Origin: Pedobacter duraquae
GTDB taxonomy: Bacteria; Bacteroidota; Bacteroidia; Sphingobacteriales; Sphingobacteriaceae
Reading direction: 5' to 3'
DNA: 64,000 nucleotides
Assembly: GCF_004362245.1 (NCBI RefSeq)
Contig: NZ_SNWM01000007.1
Coordinates: forward strand, 186,001 to 250,000
Shown here: in pieces, positions 1 to 8,507 of the stretch
How the letters are laid out: the number at the start of each line of letters is the position of its first letter
Numbering within the stretch: position 1 is the first letter of the stretch
Notes under the pieces: generated by a model
What the model was told of the DNA's origin: nothing
Seen by the model: only the letters and a program-made list of their open reading frames with translations
Database searches by the model: none
Made by a program: the position numbers and the translations under genes

Positions 1-124
1 GCACACCCTGTTCCCCTTTCCCTACGCGATATTTTTGGGGTTCTTTCCGATAGTCTACCTCAGGTTTCCAGGCATAGCTTTCCTCATCAAAATTCAGGTA
101 AGAAGGGCGTCGCACTTTAGTCAT
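1..124 (-). CDS. DUF4385-like protein, 5' end only
   Basis: The gene runs off the left edge, so only the first 41 codons are present, starting at ATG 124-122. The visible protein begins MTKVRRPSYLNF and continues with a KPEVDYRKEP stretch and a YRVGKGEQGV stretch. I recognise this pattern from the DUF4385 family, whose function is unknown. The next gene on the same strand (148-825) ends 23 bases upstream, so the two may be co-transcribed. The assignment rests on about 40 residues only. Confidence 0.6.
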   Translation of the reverse strand, partial: MTKVRRPSYLNFDEESYAWKPEVDYRKEPQKYRVGKGEQGV

Positions 125-147
125 TTGCCAAGATTGAAGGTAAATAG

Positions 148-825
148 TTACATTGGGCCATAGCTAAATGTTATTTGAAGCAGATACCTTTTATCGGCCA
201 GCCTGCTTATCCGGTCTATGGTAAGGTATTCTCTGGGATCTGAGCCACCATAATCAACCTCTTCGCCCAGTGATAGCATATCGGCAGGGTTTGATTCACC
301 TGATTTGATCCGGGCAGATACCGCATCCAATCCTTTAACAATTTCCAGTGGCGTCTGTAGTCCTTTGTTAACCTGCCGCATCAGCGTTATCGCTGCACTT
401 CGCCAATAGGAGAGATCCGTTGTATCGGCAGCAAAGCGGGTTGTTTCTATTTCGAATTTAAGTGTATAATATTCACAGCCAGACTGCGTAATCTTCACCT
501 TATCGCCTTGAGGCATGCTGAATGTTTCAAGGCCAGTCATGCGATCGGCCTGCAATACAAAATGCGCATCCGGGAAAACACTTTTTTTAACTACGGGTTC
601 TGATGCTCCGCGCGGACATTCTGTTTGATTAGTCGTGTCTGGAACAACCTGGGAAACAACGGGTGCTGAAATAGTATCAGGCTTTGCCTTTTTAGTGTTA
701 TTGCTGGCAACAGGATGTTCGGGGGCCGGACCACATCCGGTTACTAACAGCGAAATTAAAAGTGAAAAATGTGCAAGCAGGTTTGCAGATTTAAGGTAGT
801 ATCCCGATGATGTTATAGCGCGCAT
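148..825 (-). CDS. Lipoprotein of unknown function
   Basis: About 225 residues from ATG 825. A longer reading frame opens upstream to 948, but the start at 825 (MRAITSSGYYL) places a hydrophobic segment directly before a lipobox (LLVTGCG), so the mature protein probably begins at that cysteine and is membrane-anchored. After a low-complexity Pro/Thr/Asn linker comes a soluble domain with alternating charged and hydrophobic stretches. I do not recognise the family. It is divergent from the M48 protease gene at 935, and the roughly 110 bp between the starts must hold both promoters. Confidence 0.7.
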   Translation of the reverse strand: MRAITSSGYYLKSANLLAHFSLLISLLVTGCGPAPEHPVASNNTKKAKPDTISAPVVSQVVPDTTNQTECPRGASEPVVKKSVFPDAHFVLQADRMTGLETFSMPQGDKVKITQSGCEYYTLKFEIETTRFAADTTDLSYWRSAAITLMRQVNKGLQTPLEIVKGLDAVSARIKSGESNPADMLSLGEEVDYGGSDPREYLTIDRISRLADKRYLLQITFSYGPM

Positions 826-934
826 CCTGTAACAACAACAATCCGGGCAGAACGTTTTTTTTCTAAAAATTGAACCCAAACATTTACTAGGCAGTGCTGT
901 TGTACCCACACAATCACTTAGACAAAACTCTACT

Positions 935-1717
935 ATGAAAAAAATCACAACTTACCTGGCGTTTAGTGCGCTTCTATTTGCTGCTGCACCTTATGCTTCA
1001 GCTCAGATCAAAATCAACTCAAAAGGAATCGGTGCTGTAGGCAAAGGCTTAAAAGCAGTAACGTTCTCAGATGCTGATGCAGCTAAACTGGCTGGCGAAG
1101 CAGTGGCCTACATGGATACACATAATACCGTAGCTGGCGAGAAAGATCCCTATACCATCAGACTGAAAAAGATCTTTGCCAAGCATCAGAGTGAAGGCGG
1201 GCTCAAACTTAATTTCAAGGTTTATAAAGTTAGTGATATCAATGCCTTTGCATGTGCCGATGGCAGTGTGCGCGTATTTTCGTCATTGATGGATATTATG
1301 ACTGACGATGAGTTGTTAGGTATTATCGGCCATGAGATTGGTCACGTAGCGAATAAAGATTCACGCGATGCGGTTAAAAGTGCTTATAAAAGAGAGGCCA
1401 TGATGGATGCAGCGGCTTCGCAGTCTGGCGTTGTAAATTCGTTATCACAAAGTCAGCTGGGCAGCTTTGCCACAGCATTGTTAGACAGCAAATTTAGTCG
1501 CAAGCAAGAAAGCGAAGCGGATGATTATGCTTATAATTTCATGAAACAACACAACTATAAAGTAACGGCCCTAGCCAGTGCTTTCAATAAATTCGCCGAT
1601 ATGGATAAAGGCGCCAAAAGAACTAAATCTGAAAAGATGCTGAGCTCTCATCCGGATAGTGCCGAACGTGCAGCTAAAGTGCTTGAAAAAGCTAAAAAAG
1701 ACGGTTTGGCGAGCTAA
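935..1717 (+). CDS. M48 family metalloprotease, secreted
   Basis: 260 residues with a clear signal peptide (MKKITTYLAFSALLFAAAP, cleavage after ASA). The zinc-protease motif HEIGH is near residue 134, followed by the downstream glutamate in the ESEADDYAYNF segment near residue 193, as in M48/Oma1-like peptidases. It probably acts in the periplasm as a small zinc-dependent endopeptidase. It has no extra transmembrane segments, unlike HtpX, so it resembles the YfgC/LoiP type without TPR repeats. It ends 8 bases before the FAD monooxygenase gene, suggesting co-transcription. Confidence 0.85.
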   Translation: MKKITTYLAFSALLFAAAPYASAQIKINSKGIGAVGKGLKAVTFSDADAAKLAGEAVAYMDTHNTVAGEKDPYTIRLKKIFAKHQSEGGLKLNFKVYKVSDINAFACADGSVRVFSSLMDIMTDDELLGIIGHEIGHVANKDSRDAVKSAYKREAMMDAAASQSGVVNSLSQSQLGSFATALLDSKFSRKQESEADDYAYNFMKQHNYKVTALASAFNKFADMDKGAKRTKSEKMLSSHPDSAERAAKVLEKAKKDGLAS

Positions 1718-1725
1718 ACCTTAAC

Positions 1726-2919
1726 ATGAACCCCACTAAGAAAATACTAGTTTCAGGGGCCAGCATCGCTGGCCCCACATTGGCCTACTGGCTCCATTAT
1801 TATGGCTTTGACGTCACCATTGTTGAGCGTTTTCCCGAGTTGCGTCTTGGTGGACAAAATGTAGACGTAAAAGGGCCGGCATTGGAGGTCATCAGAAAGA
1901 TGAACCTGGAAGATGCAGTGCGAGAGGCCAATACTACCGAAGTAGGCCTTCGCTTCGTAAACCAGAAAAACGAAACCCTTGCTGAGTTTTCAAAAGAAAG
2001 TGCGCTGAGCATGACTCAGGAATTGGAGATCCTTCGTGGGGATCTGGTCAACATATTATACGAGCACACTAAAGCAGATGTTCGTTATATTTTTGGAGAC
2101 TATATCAAAGACCTTAATGAACAGCCGGAACACATGGAAGTGACCTTCAACAGCGGCAAAACTGAAGTGTACAACCTTGTTATCTCGGCAGAAGGTATTG
2201 GCTCTAATACGCGCAATCTGGTGTTTAAAGAGCGTGTCAAATTCAAATATCTTGGGGTTTATACGGCATACCTCACCATTCAAAAAGCAGCAACAGATAG
2301 TCGCTGGGCCCGATGGTGCAATGCTCCTGAAGGTATTGTATTTATGATGCGGCCAGATAGCTACGGTACAACCCGGGCGTCAATTACATTTTTATCACCT
2401 GAAAAGGGGTATGAAAAACTTCGCATTGCAGAACAAAAACAGGTCCTGATTGATAAAATTAAAAATGCGGGATGGGAAGCAGGACGCCTTACAAAGGAGA
2501 TTTCAAAATCCGAAGATCTTTATTTTGAAAGGGTGAGTCAGGTTAAAGCACCACTCTGGCATAAGGGGCGTTTTGCGATGACTGGTGATGCCGCCTACTG
2601 TGCTACACCTATATCAGGCAAAGGAATAGACCTATCGATGTCGGGAGCGTATATCCTTGCTGGAGAGTTATCGATGACGGATGACTATGAAAAGGCTTTT
2701 ACGAAATATGAAAACCGAATGCGTGGTTATGTGGAGTCCAGTCAAAAGCTTCCGCCGGGGATTCCCGGAATCGTTTATCCCACATCAGGGATTGGCGTAA
2801 ACATACTTAATGGTTTGTTTAGTCTTGTTGGCAGCAAGCCTGTTCAAAAACTAATCAGTCTGTTTACCAGCAAAAATAAGGCGGCTAAGTCAGAAATCGA
2901 ACTTCCTGATTATCGGTAA
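1726..2919 (+). CDS. FAD-dependent monooxygenase (aromatic hydroxylase type)
   Basis: 397 residues. The N-terminus carries the Rossmann FAD-binding motif (VSGASIAGPTLAYWL, residues about 9-23) and the acidic residue ending the second strand (VERF). The second flavin motif GDAAYCATPISGKG lies near residue 289. This is the layout of class A flavoprotein monooxygenases (PHBH/TetX-like), which use NAD(P)H and oxygen to hydroxylate small molecules. The substrate cannot be read from sequence; resemblance to tetracycline-modifying enzymes is only at superfamily level. It closely follows the M48 gene and is probably in the same transcript. Confidence 0.85.
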   Translation: MNPTKKILVSGASIAGPTLAYWLHYYGFDVTIVERFPELRLGGQNVDVKGPALEVIRKMNLEDAVREANTTEVGLRFVNQKNETLAEFSKESALSMTQELEILRGDLVNILYEHTKADVRYIFGDYIKDLNEQPEHMEVTFNSGKTEVYNLVISAEGIGSNTRNLVFKERVKFKYLGVYTAYLTIQKAATDSRWARWCNAPEGIVFMMRPDSYGTTRASITFLSPEKGYEKLRIAEQKQVLIDKIKNAGWEAGRLTKEISKSEDLYFERVSQVKAPLWHKGRFAMTGDAAYCATPISGKGIDLSMSGAYILAGELSMTDDYEKAFTKYENRMRGYVESSQKLPPGIPGIVYPTSGIGVNILNGLFSLVGSKPVQKLISLFTSKNKAAKSEIELPDYR

Positions 2920-3017
2920 CCGGTTTGCTCTGTGTGGTTCAACGATTAAATCCGTTTCATAATCGATGTCTGATTTTGTATATTCGTTAAGCAATTAACT
3001 TATAGGCAAAATACTCG

Positions 3018-3629
3018 ATGGACTACGAAGGAATAGCATTTACCGATGCAGTAAAAAAGCTGCAGGCGGTACATGGCAGTCGCGCTGCCTACGCCAGGAT
3101 AGAAGCTGGCGACCATTCCGAGGGCTTCACGGAAGCTGAGGAAGAATTTATCAGCGACAGGGAGCACTTTTACCTGGCCAGCCTTGGAGCATCCGGGTAT
3201 CCGTATATCCAACACCGGGGTGGGCCGAAAGGCTTTATCCATGTACTCGATGAATTTACGCTCGGTATTGTTGACTTCAGTGGAAACAAACAATATATCT
3301 CTATCGGGAATGTAGCCACCAACCCAAAGGTTTCATTGTTCCTGATAGATTACCCAAGAAAAACGAGACTCAAGTTGTATGCAGAGATGCGTGTTGTAGA
3401 ACTTGCCGATAACCCGGAATTGTTCAGAAGGCTAGATCCCATATATTATAAGCACAAGGCAGAGCGAATGTTGCTCTTTGATGTTAAGGGCTATAACTGG
3501 AACTGCCCGCAACATATTACGCCCCGGTATACGCTGGAGGAAATAGAAAGCGCTTTTTCAGAACGGAATGCCTACGTGCAAGGTCTGGAAAATGAGATCA
3601 AGCGGTTGAAAGCAGAATCACGTCAATGA
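3018..3629 (+). CDS. Pyridoxamine 5'-phosphate oxidase-like flavin protein
   Basis: 203 residues. The FISDREHFYLASLG and YPYIQHRGGPKGF segments, and the later NPKVSLFLIDYP with RTRLKLYAEMRV, are typical of the split-barrel FMN-binding PPOX family. Members include PNPOx itself and many small flavin reductases or heme-utilisation proteins. The short N-terminal extension and the C-terminal coiled tail (ENEIKRLKAE) differ from true PdxH, so I call it PPOX-like, not PdxH. It has its own upstream gap of about 100 bp. Confidence 0.8.
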   Translation: MDYEGIAFTDAVKKLQAVHGSRAAYARIEAGDHSEGFTEAEEEFISDREHFYLASLGASGYPYIQHRGGPKGFIHVLDEFTLGIVDFSGNKQYISIGNVATNPKVSLFLIDYPRKTRLKLYAEMRVVELADNPELFRRLDPIYYKHKAERMLLFDVKGYNWNCPQHITPRYTLEEIESAFSERNAYVQGLENEIKRLKAESRQ

Positions 3630-3695
3630 TGATATGCTAAAACAACAAGTCGCTAATGGTGTTGATTCTGTATAACCACATAGGATTTATACCGC

Positions 3696-4157
3696 ATGAG
3701 CACAATTCATCAGATAGAACAACTTGAACAATTTCTAACTCCAGAGCAGATCACCAAATTGGAAAAAGCTGCAGACCGACATAAGCAGCAATCAAACGTA
3801 CAGTTCAAAATCCTGAGTGTGCAAGACAAAACTATATCCGTCGAAACTACACAATCAGAGACACCTTCGGGAAAGTATGCCAGCGAAGCAACACTTGTTA
3901 AACGCACAGAAGATCTTTTCAGGAAAATCCTGCCCGAATTTAAAATTACGGTAAGCACAGAAACCTTTCATCCTTCACCGGCAAGTGTAGTTACTGCTGC
4001 GTGGATAGATAAGAAGATGCAGGAGAAGGAGGTGCGCATCAAACAAATTGCTTTTGAGACGGGTGTTGACCGGGAAAGCATTTCAGACTGGGTAACCGGA
4101 AAAAGATCGATGAGCCAGATCGTTAAGGCAATGTTTTACTTTTACCTTTCAAAATAG
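3696..4157 (+). CDS. Small protein with C-terminal helix-turn-helix-like region
   Basis: 153 residues. The N-terminal part (IEQLEQFLTPEQITKLEKAA) is helical and the middle is polar. The C-terminal 45 residues (QIAFETGVDRESISDWVTGKRSMSQ) read like an XRE-type helix-turn-helix, suggesting DNA binding. The function is unknown. Its stop codon (4155-4157) lies inside the open frame of the following DUF2256 reading frame, so the two overlap and may be translationally coupled. Confidence 0.6.
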   Translation: MSTIHQIEQLEQFLTPEQITKLEKAADRHKQQSNVQFKILSVQDKTISVETTQSETPSGKYASEATLVKRTEDLFRKILPEFKITVSTETFHPSPASVVTAAWIDKKMQEKEVRIKQIAFETGVDRESISDWVTGKRSMSQIVKAMFYFYLSK

Positions 4158-4162
4158 CCAGT

Positions 4163-4312
4163 ATCAAAAAGCAAGACCTACCTACAAAAATCTGCCCGGT
4201 TTGTAACCGACCTTTCGCGTGGAGGAAGAAGTGGGAGAAGAATTGGGAATCGGTGCGCTATTGCAGTAAAAAATGCAGCGGCGAAAGAGCTAAAATGAGC
4301 CTAGCTAAGTAA
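4163..4312 (+). CDS. DUF2256 protein, start codon not standard
   Basis: A short open frame encodes KKQDLPTKICPVCNRPF followed by a basic Trp-rich stretch and YCSKKCSGERA, ending at TAA 4310-4312. The CPVC and YCSKKC pairs form the expected zinc-binding cysteines of DUF2256, a family of about 45-60 residues with no known function. There is no ATG, GTG or TTG between the upstream in-frame stop (4124-4126) and the conserved region; ATC at 4163 or ATA at 4154 are the only near-cognate candidates. The frame is -1 relative to the preceding gene and overlaps its end, so coupling or a -1 frameshift fusion is possible. Confidence 0.6.
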   Translation: MKKQDLPTKICPVCNRPFAWRKKWEKNWESVRYCSKKCSGERAKMSLAK

Positions 4313-4360
4313 ACGGAAATGCTAGCTAATCCATTTAAGGGAAATTTGATAGGCTAAATA

Positions 4361-5158
4361 TTAGTTCGATGTGTTTTTAATGCGTTCCACCTGACTTTTA
4401 TATCGCTCAATTAGAGCCAATATTTTTTGAGCTTCTGGTACGTCATATTGAGTTAACTCAAATGAAAGCTTTTTACCTGTTTCAACCTTCCCGTCAATAG
4501 GGTTATATAAGTAAATAACTTTTGCAACTTTTGACTTTCTTGTACTATCGAGGAATTTTGAAAATGTGTAACCTTTTGATGATAGCTTGTTATTAAAATG
4601 AAAATATATTGAATCAGGAAAGCTGGCGTCTTTCTTCTTGAGATGTAGATGCGTCTCAACCAAAGCTCCCTTTACTAACTCTTTATGAATAAGGGTGTCA
4701 TTATTTAGATCGAAATAGGGAAAGTTAGGATGTGAATAGAGTTCAACAAGTGAATCAATATTAAATTTATGACCAACAAGGGTATCCAAATTTTTATATT
4801 TAATTCCAGAGATCAGTTTGTCGGTACTTTTAAAAACATGATATGTAAAGGTTGTATCAGTTTTAACTAAGGTGTCACTAAGTACCTCCCCTTGCTTGTT
4901 CATAGTAACATTGGAATATTCATTTTCTGAAGGAATACCAAATATCATGTAATCACCAACATAATATAGTTTTGTCCAAAAAGTCATATGGCCAATTTCT
5001 CCGGTAGCACTCTTAACTTCAATATCCAGTTTAAGCTCCTGTTTAATTACAGGACTATCTGTTTTGCTATTGTCAAAGCCGCCATTGATAAACAGCACGA
5101 TAAACAATAAAAGTATTAATGTGGGGAGGTTTAAAACTGATTTGGCGAGCCTATTCAT
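4361..5158 (-). CDS. Membrane-anchored protein of unknown function
   Basis: 265 residues from ATG 5158 (MNRLAKSVLNLPT); a further in-frame ATG at 5197 is possible. One hydrophobic segment (LILLLFIVLFI, residues about 12-23) is either a signal anchor or an uncleaved signal peptide, followed by a polar, probably extracytoplasmic domain rich in Lys, Asp and Thr. No motif is recognised. It lies between an intact DUF2256 frame and a decayed copy of it, so it may have arrived together with the duplication. Confidence 0.6.
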   Translation of the reverse strand: MNRLAKSVLNLPTLILLLFIVLFINGGFDNSKTDSPVIKQELKLDIEVKSATGEIGHMTFWTKLYYVGDYMIFGIPSENEYSNVTMNKQGEVLSDTLVKTDTTFTYHVFKSTDKLISGIKYKNLDTLVGHKFNIDSLVELYSHPNFPYFDLNNDTLIHKELVKGALVETHLHLKKKDASFPDSIYFHFNNKLSSKGYTFSKFLDSTRKSKVAKVIYLYNPIDGKVETGKKLSFELTQYDVPEAQKILALIERYKSQVERIKNTSN

Positions 5159-5337
5159 GATATTGAGCGTTAAGTATGAAATATATTGCTTTAACATTAG
5201 ATGATACTATTCTTATGCTATTAGCGGGATTCAATAAATATATCCATTAGTTCTAAGAAATAAAGGCATGTTAAAATAAATCACATAGTAGCATGACAGA
5301 ATGCTAGCTATTAAAACACAGTGTATACTAACAGATT

Positions 5338-5427
5338 TGCGCCGTCTGGAACCGCCCTTTACAAGGAGAAAATTGGGAATCTGTAAAGTATTGCAGTAAA
5401 AAATGCAGCGGAGAAAGAGCTGATTGA
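5338..5427 (+). pseudogene. Truncated, frameshifted copy of the DUF2256 gene
   Basis: The DNA from about 5336 to 5450 closely resembles 4190-4320: the segment encoding NWESV, YCSKKCSGERA and the downstream AGCTAGCTAA(A/G)TAAACGGAAA are shared. Here the middle is deleted (the Trp/Arg-rich loop is missing), the first cysteine pair is damaged (CAVW in place of CPVC) and the reading frame from the nearest ATG (5301) is out of phase. It is best read as a dead duplicate. Confidence 0.65.
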
Positions 5428-5432
5428 GCTAG

Positions 5433-5933
5433 CTAAATAAACGGAAAAAACTGTTTGTGTTCCCAGGGGCCTCCTAAATAGTACCAAAGATCAAGCCCTG
5501 TGGCTTCCACTTCAAAAGGCTTGAAAGTATCCGATAGCTCCGCCAGCAATGCCCTGGCAATTTCCGGACTGGTTTTATTTTGCACGGTCACATGTCCCCG
5601 AAACCCTTGTTTATCCTGTGGGCTGAGATGTACGCTAAATGCAGATGCCAAATGCGCCCGTAATGCTGTCAACTCCTGTGCTTCCATACGGAAAGCAACG
5701 CCTGCTCCGAGGTTGATTAGCCCGATAGCATTTAATTTAAACGACGAAACTGATAGCGCCGATAACTGTTCAATTATTTCAGGTAAATCAGGAAGTTTAT
5801 GAAATAAAGTCAGGTGTGCTTTTAGAAAATTCCGTTCAGGTGGAAAATGTTCCAGACGTAGCAGATCAAAAAACGCCTGTGAACGCTGATCCATCCACAG
5901 CGTCAAAATCAAAACTTTTTCACTATTTTCCAA
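5433..5933 (-). CDS. 2'-5' RNA ligase family (2H phosphoesterase-like) protein
   Basis: 166 residues with two H-x-T/V-type motifs, HLTLF near residue 41 and HVTVQ near residue 114, spaced as in the 2H phosphoesterase fold (LigT, cyclic phosphodiesterases). Such enzymes act on 2',3'-cyclic phosphates or 2'-5' linkages in RNA or nucleotides. The start is TTG 5933: no ATG is available upstream of an in-frame stop, and the first internal ATG (5894) would remove the first beta strand. The gene sits just downstream of the hsp20 terminator. Confidence 0.75.
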   Translation of the reverse strand: MENSEKVLILTLWMDQRSQAFFDLLRLEHFPPERNFLKAHLTLFHKLPDLPEIIEQLSALSVSSFKLNAIGLINLGAGVAFRMEAQELTALRAHLASAFSVHLSPQDKQGFRGHVTVQNKTSPEIARALLAELSDTFKPFEVEATGLDLWYYLGGPWEHKQFFPFI

Positions 5934-5955
5934 CTCAGTTAAGTTTTAAATAAAC

Positions 5956-5982
5956 AAAAAGCTGCCAGAAGGCAGCTCTTTG
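5956..5982 (-). terminator. Terminator of the hsp20 gene
   Basis: Stem GCTGCC (5961-5966), loop AGAA, stem GGCAGC (5971-5976), flanked by A-rich and T-rich runs that extend the stem. It lies just downstream of the hsp20 stop codon, between that gene and the 2H phosphoesterase gene on the same strand. Confidence 0.65.
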
Positions 5983-6008
5983 TCACACAAATTAAAGCAT
6001 TTTAAAGC

Positions 6009-6455
6009 TTACTTAATCTCGATCTGGCGACTTTGCACTTTAGCCTCCTCGCGTTTAGGGATATTAATGCATAATACCCCGTTTTCGTACTTAGCTTCTA
6101 TGCCATTTTCATCGGCCGAATCAGGCAAAGTAAACGACCTAACAAACGAATTATAGCTGAACTCACGCTTTTTGAAGTTACGCTCAGTCGCTTCGTTTTG
6201 CGAAGTTTGTTCTACCGAGATGTTGAGCAAATCTCTTTCCAGTGAAAGCTTAAAATCTTCTTTTTTCAAACCTGGCGCAGCCAGTTCCACATGATAGTGA
6301 TCTTTGCTTTCGCTGATGTTAGCAGCCGGAACACGGCTCATCATACGGTCTGAAAAAAATGTGTCGTTGAAGATGGAATCAAACACATCGTTAAGGCCAG
6401 GCATCAGGCCAGCTTTCTTGTTGTTGAGGTTGGGATTAAATTTAACCAGTGTCAT
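6009..6455 (-). CDS. Hsp20/alpha-crystallin small heat-shock protein
   Basis: 148 residues, the usual length of bacterial small heat-shock proteins. It has an alpha-crystallin domain from about residue 45 (ESKDHYHVELAAPGLKKEDF) to the YENGVLCINIPK segment and the final R-Q-I-E-I-K tail, close to the canonical C-terminal I-x-I motif. It should be an ATP-independent holdase forming oligomers in the cytoplasm. A strong AAGGAGGA ribosome-binding sequence lies about 10 bases before the ATG, which is unusual in Bacteroidota, where Shine-Dalgarno sites are rare, and suggests high expression. Confidence 0.92.
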   Translation of the reverse strand: MTLVKFNPNLNNKKAGLMPGLNDVFDSIFNDTFFSDRMMSRVPAANISESKDHYHVELAAPGLKKEDFKLSLERDLLNISVEQTSQNEATERNFKKREFSYNSFVRSFTLPDSADENGIEAKYENGVLCINIPKREEAKVQSRQIEIK

Positions 6456-6674
6456 AGGTCTTTCCTCCTTAAATTGATTTTTTAATGATTAAAACTTACA
6501 ATTAATTAAACTTGAACTTCACGTTCGGAAAGGTTATATCCAACAAAATGCCAAACCTTAAAATCACGTTTTCCGACCGGAATAGGCACATAAAAGCTGA
6601 AAAACTTTCAGTAATCCTGAATTTTTTTCAGTGAAAAAATGTCAAAAGTTCAGTGAACGATGCTGTCAAAGTAC

Positions 6675-7592
6675 TCAGATCATTTTGAGCGATGCGCTGT
6701 TTCTGATGAAGGTCGTTTTAATTTCCGGGAACTGTTTTTTCATCCAGTCGGCCATATATTGCGAGCCCCATTCCTCACTGGCAATATGTCCCAGGATAAT
6801 CATGGAAAGTTGTTGCCCGGATTCACGGGCATCCCTGATGTATTCTGCAGTTTCCCATTCCGATACTTCACCTGTTACCAGTACGTCGGGCTTATTTTTT
6901 CCCAGTGCGGTAATCTGCCTGGTGCCGGCAGCTCCGGGCATTAACAATACCTTTTTGCAGGATTGATCTAAATCTCCCACATACCTTACCGAAGGTAGCT
7001 GTAGTTTTGTTTTCAATTCGGCGATTAAACTTTTTAAACTTAACGCTGGTGTTAATGTATAGACCGCCTGATCCAGGTCGCCATACTTTTGCCAGCCTAG
7101 CTTTTCGACCAAGGGCTTCCGCACACCGTCAGGATGAATGCTGTGGATGTAATCATGATTACGCCAAACGGCGATGTTATTTTTTGCAAGTAGCTCAGCC
7201 TTATACTTGTAAACGTTATCCGTTTCCAGCCATTGTATAGCATCCGCATGGTTGTAAAATGTAGGTTCGTGGGCGATGATGAAGTTGGCGCCAAGCTTTA
7301 TTGCCTGTTTAATTACCGCTATTGTGGGAAACATACAGGTGACAACGCCTGTTACCAGGATTTCGCGATTACCAGATTTAAGCGTATCTACTGTATTGGC
7401 TATCGCAGCACCCGGCACTTGTTTGATAAAATCATCCATAATCTCACCTACCGTAACTTGTTTGGCGCTTAACAGTCTATCGGCAAAACTAAACAGGGGA
7501 GAAGAAACTAGTAGCGTGCTACCCGCTACTGTGGCGATGTTCTGGATAAACTTTCTGCGCCCTGGCATCGGGAAGTTCTGGTTATCGTTCAT
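6675..7592 (-). CDS. Nif3-like dinuclear metal-centre protein with Tat signal
   Basis: 305 residues. The N-terminus has a twin-arginine motif (PGRRKFIQN) followed by a hydrophobic core (VAGSTLLVSSPL), so the protein is probably exported folded by Tat. The body resembles Nif3/YbgI (GTP cyclohydrolase I type 2-like) proteins: the NFIIAHEPTFYNH segment near residue 105 and the LVTGEVSEW and IILGHIASEEWG segments near residues 235-270 provide the His/Glu ligands of the dinuclear metal site. Cytoplasmic Nif3 proteins lack a signal, so this is a secreted variant of unknown substrate. Confidence 0.8.
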   Translation of the reverse strand: MNDNQNFPMPGRRKFIQNIATVAGSTLLVSSPLFSFADRLLSAKQVTVGEIMDDFIKQVPGAAIANTVDTLKSGNREILVTGVVTCMFPTIAVIKQAIKLGANFIIAHEPTFYNHADAIQWLETDNVYKYKAELLAKNNIAVWRNHDYIHSIHPDGVRKPLVEKLGWQKYGDLDQAVYTLTPALSLKSLIAELKTKLQLPSVRYVGDLDQSCKKVLLMPGAAGTRQITALGKNKPDVLVTGEVSEWETAEYIRDARESGQQLSMIILGHIASEEWGSQYMADWMKKQFPEIKTTFIRNSASLKMI

Positions 7593-7705
7593 AAGGCATT
7601 TGGTTGAATACCTAAAGATATTTATTTTATCGAATTACTAGCTCACGATCCGAGATTGCTAAGAGGGAACTACTTGATTCCTTTAAATTTTCACGTTAAT
7701 TAAAC

Positions 7706-7951
7706 TCAGATAATCTTAATTCGAATGGGCCCCTTGATGTGCTCAACATCTATGGGCAATCCTTTCTGTGTTATCACGACTTTCCCTTGGTTATGCAAAT
7801 TTACAGCCACGTCAACTACCTCTTGCATATGCTTGCGCCAATCATCGGGAAATAGCATACGGGCAATTTCTGATGGGCAGGTGCTTTTATCAGGGCCGCG
7901 CTCTACAGCTTTATGAAGAATAGTTTCTGATATATCATTGTGTTCTTGCAT
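7706..7951 (-). CDS. DUF3253 protein
   Basis: 81 residues covering the whole DUF3253 domain: ILHKAVERGPDKSTCPSEIAR near residues 10-31, DDWRKHM and VVITQKGLPID with the GPIRIK ending. Members are small soluble proteins predicted to adopt a winged-helix-like fold; no activity is established. It stands alone with its own upstream region. Confidence 0.75.
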   Translation of the reverse strand: MQEHNDISETILHKAVERGPDKSTCPSEIARMLFPDDWRKHMQEVVDVAVNLHNQGKVVITQKGLPIDVEHIKGPIRIKII

Positions 7952-8117
7952 AGATAGAAAACAAATAAATACAGATAATGCTTTGAATATCTGCTTCTCC
8001 TACACTTTTCTGATCGCAAATACTTTCAACAAATCAAGACTTAATTTGTAGTTGTTATACTTCAGAGGCTGTCAGCATTTGCACGATGAGGGTAGTTGTA
8101 AATTATAAAAAAAGATT

Positions 8118-8453
8118 ATGTTCATCATTTGGAAAGGATACGGATTTCTGGTTCCATTCATAGCAGCTGCGATTATAGGTGTTATCAGTGTACTTTGTTG
8201 GCAGCTGTTTCCTAACACTGTTTTTTTAGGGCCATGTTTGGGTAGTTCCGGCGCTGCGGCAGCAGTTTGGATTATTGGGAACAAATTCAATTCACCGGCA
8301 AAAAACCGGGTGATGATTGATAAGGCGAGTGGCCAGGAATTTTTGTTTAAGCCAGATCACTCTCTGTTTTTTATCAAGATGCAATACTGGGCATTCTTAT
8401 TCGGCGCTGTTGCCCTGTTCCTTTTATTGGCAGCTATTTTGGCTCCTAAATAA
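8118..8453 (+). CDS. Small membrane protein, unknown function
   Basis: 111 residues with an N-terminal hydrophobic region of about 50 residues (two helices, one Gly/Ala-rich), a short soluble part (DKASGQEFLFKPDHSLF) and a C-terminal helix (FLFGAVALFLLLAAILA). The arrangement suggests two to three membrane spans. No family is recognised. The next gene (8508) also begins with two membrane helices; with only 54 bp between them they are probably one operon. Confidence 0.65.
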   Translation: MFIIWKGYGFLVPFIAAAIIGVISVLCWQLFPNTVFLGPCLGSSGAAAAVWIIGNKFNSPAKNRVMIDKASGQEFLFKPDHSLFFIKMQYWAFLFGAVALFLLLAAILAPK

Positions 8454-8507
8454 AAGTTCAGCATCACGTGAAGTGTAGAAATGATAATTGACTAAAACAT
8501 AAAACCG

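Noticed and set aside
1800..2283. Minus-strand frames across the FAD monooxygenase gene
   Set aside because: They overlap a well-supported flavoprotein and contain no recognisable domain.
6631..7641. Plus-strand open frames opposite the Nif3-like gene
   Set aside because: They lie antisense to a clearly recognisable protein and show no family pattern.
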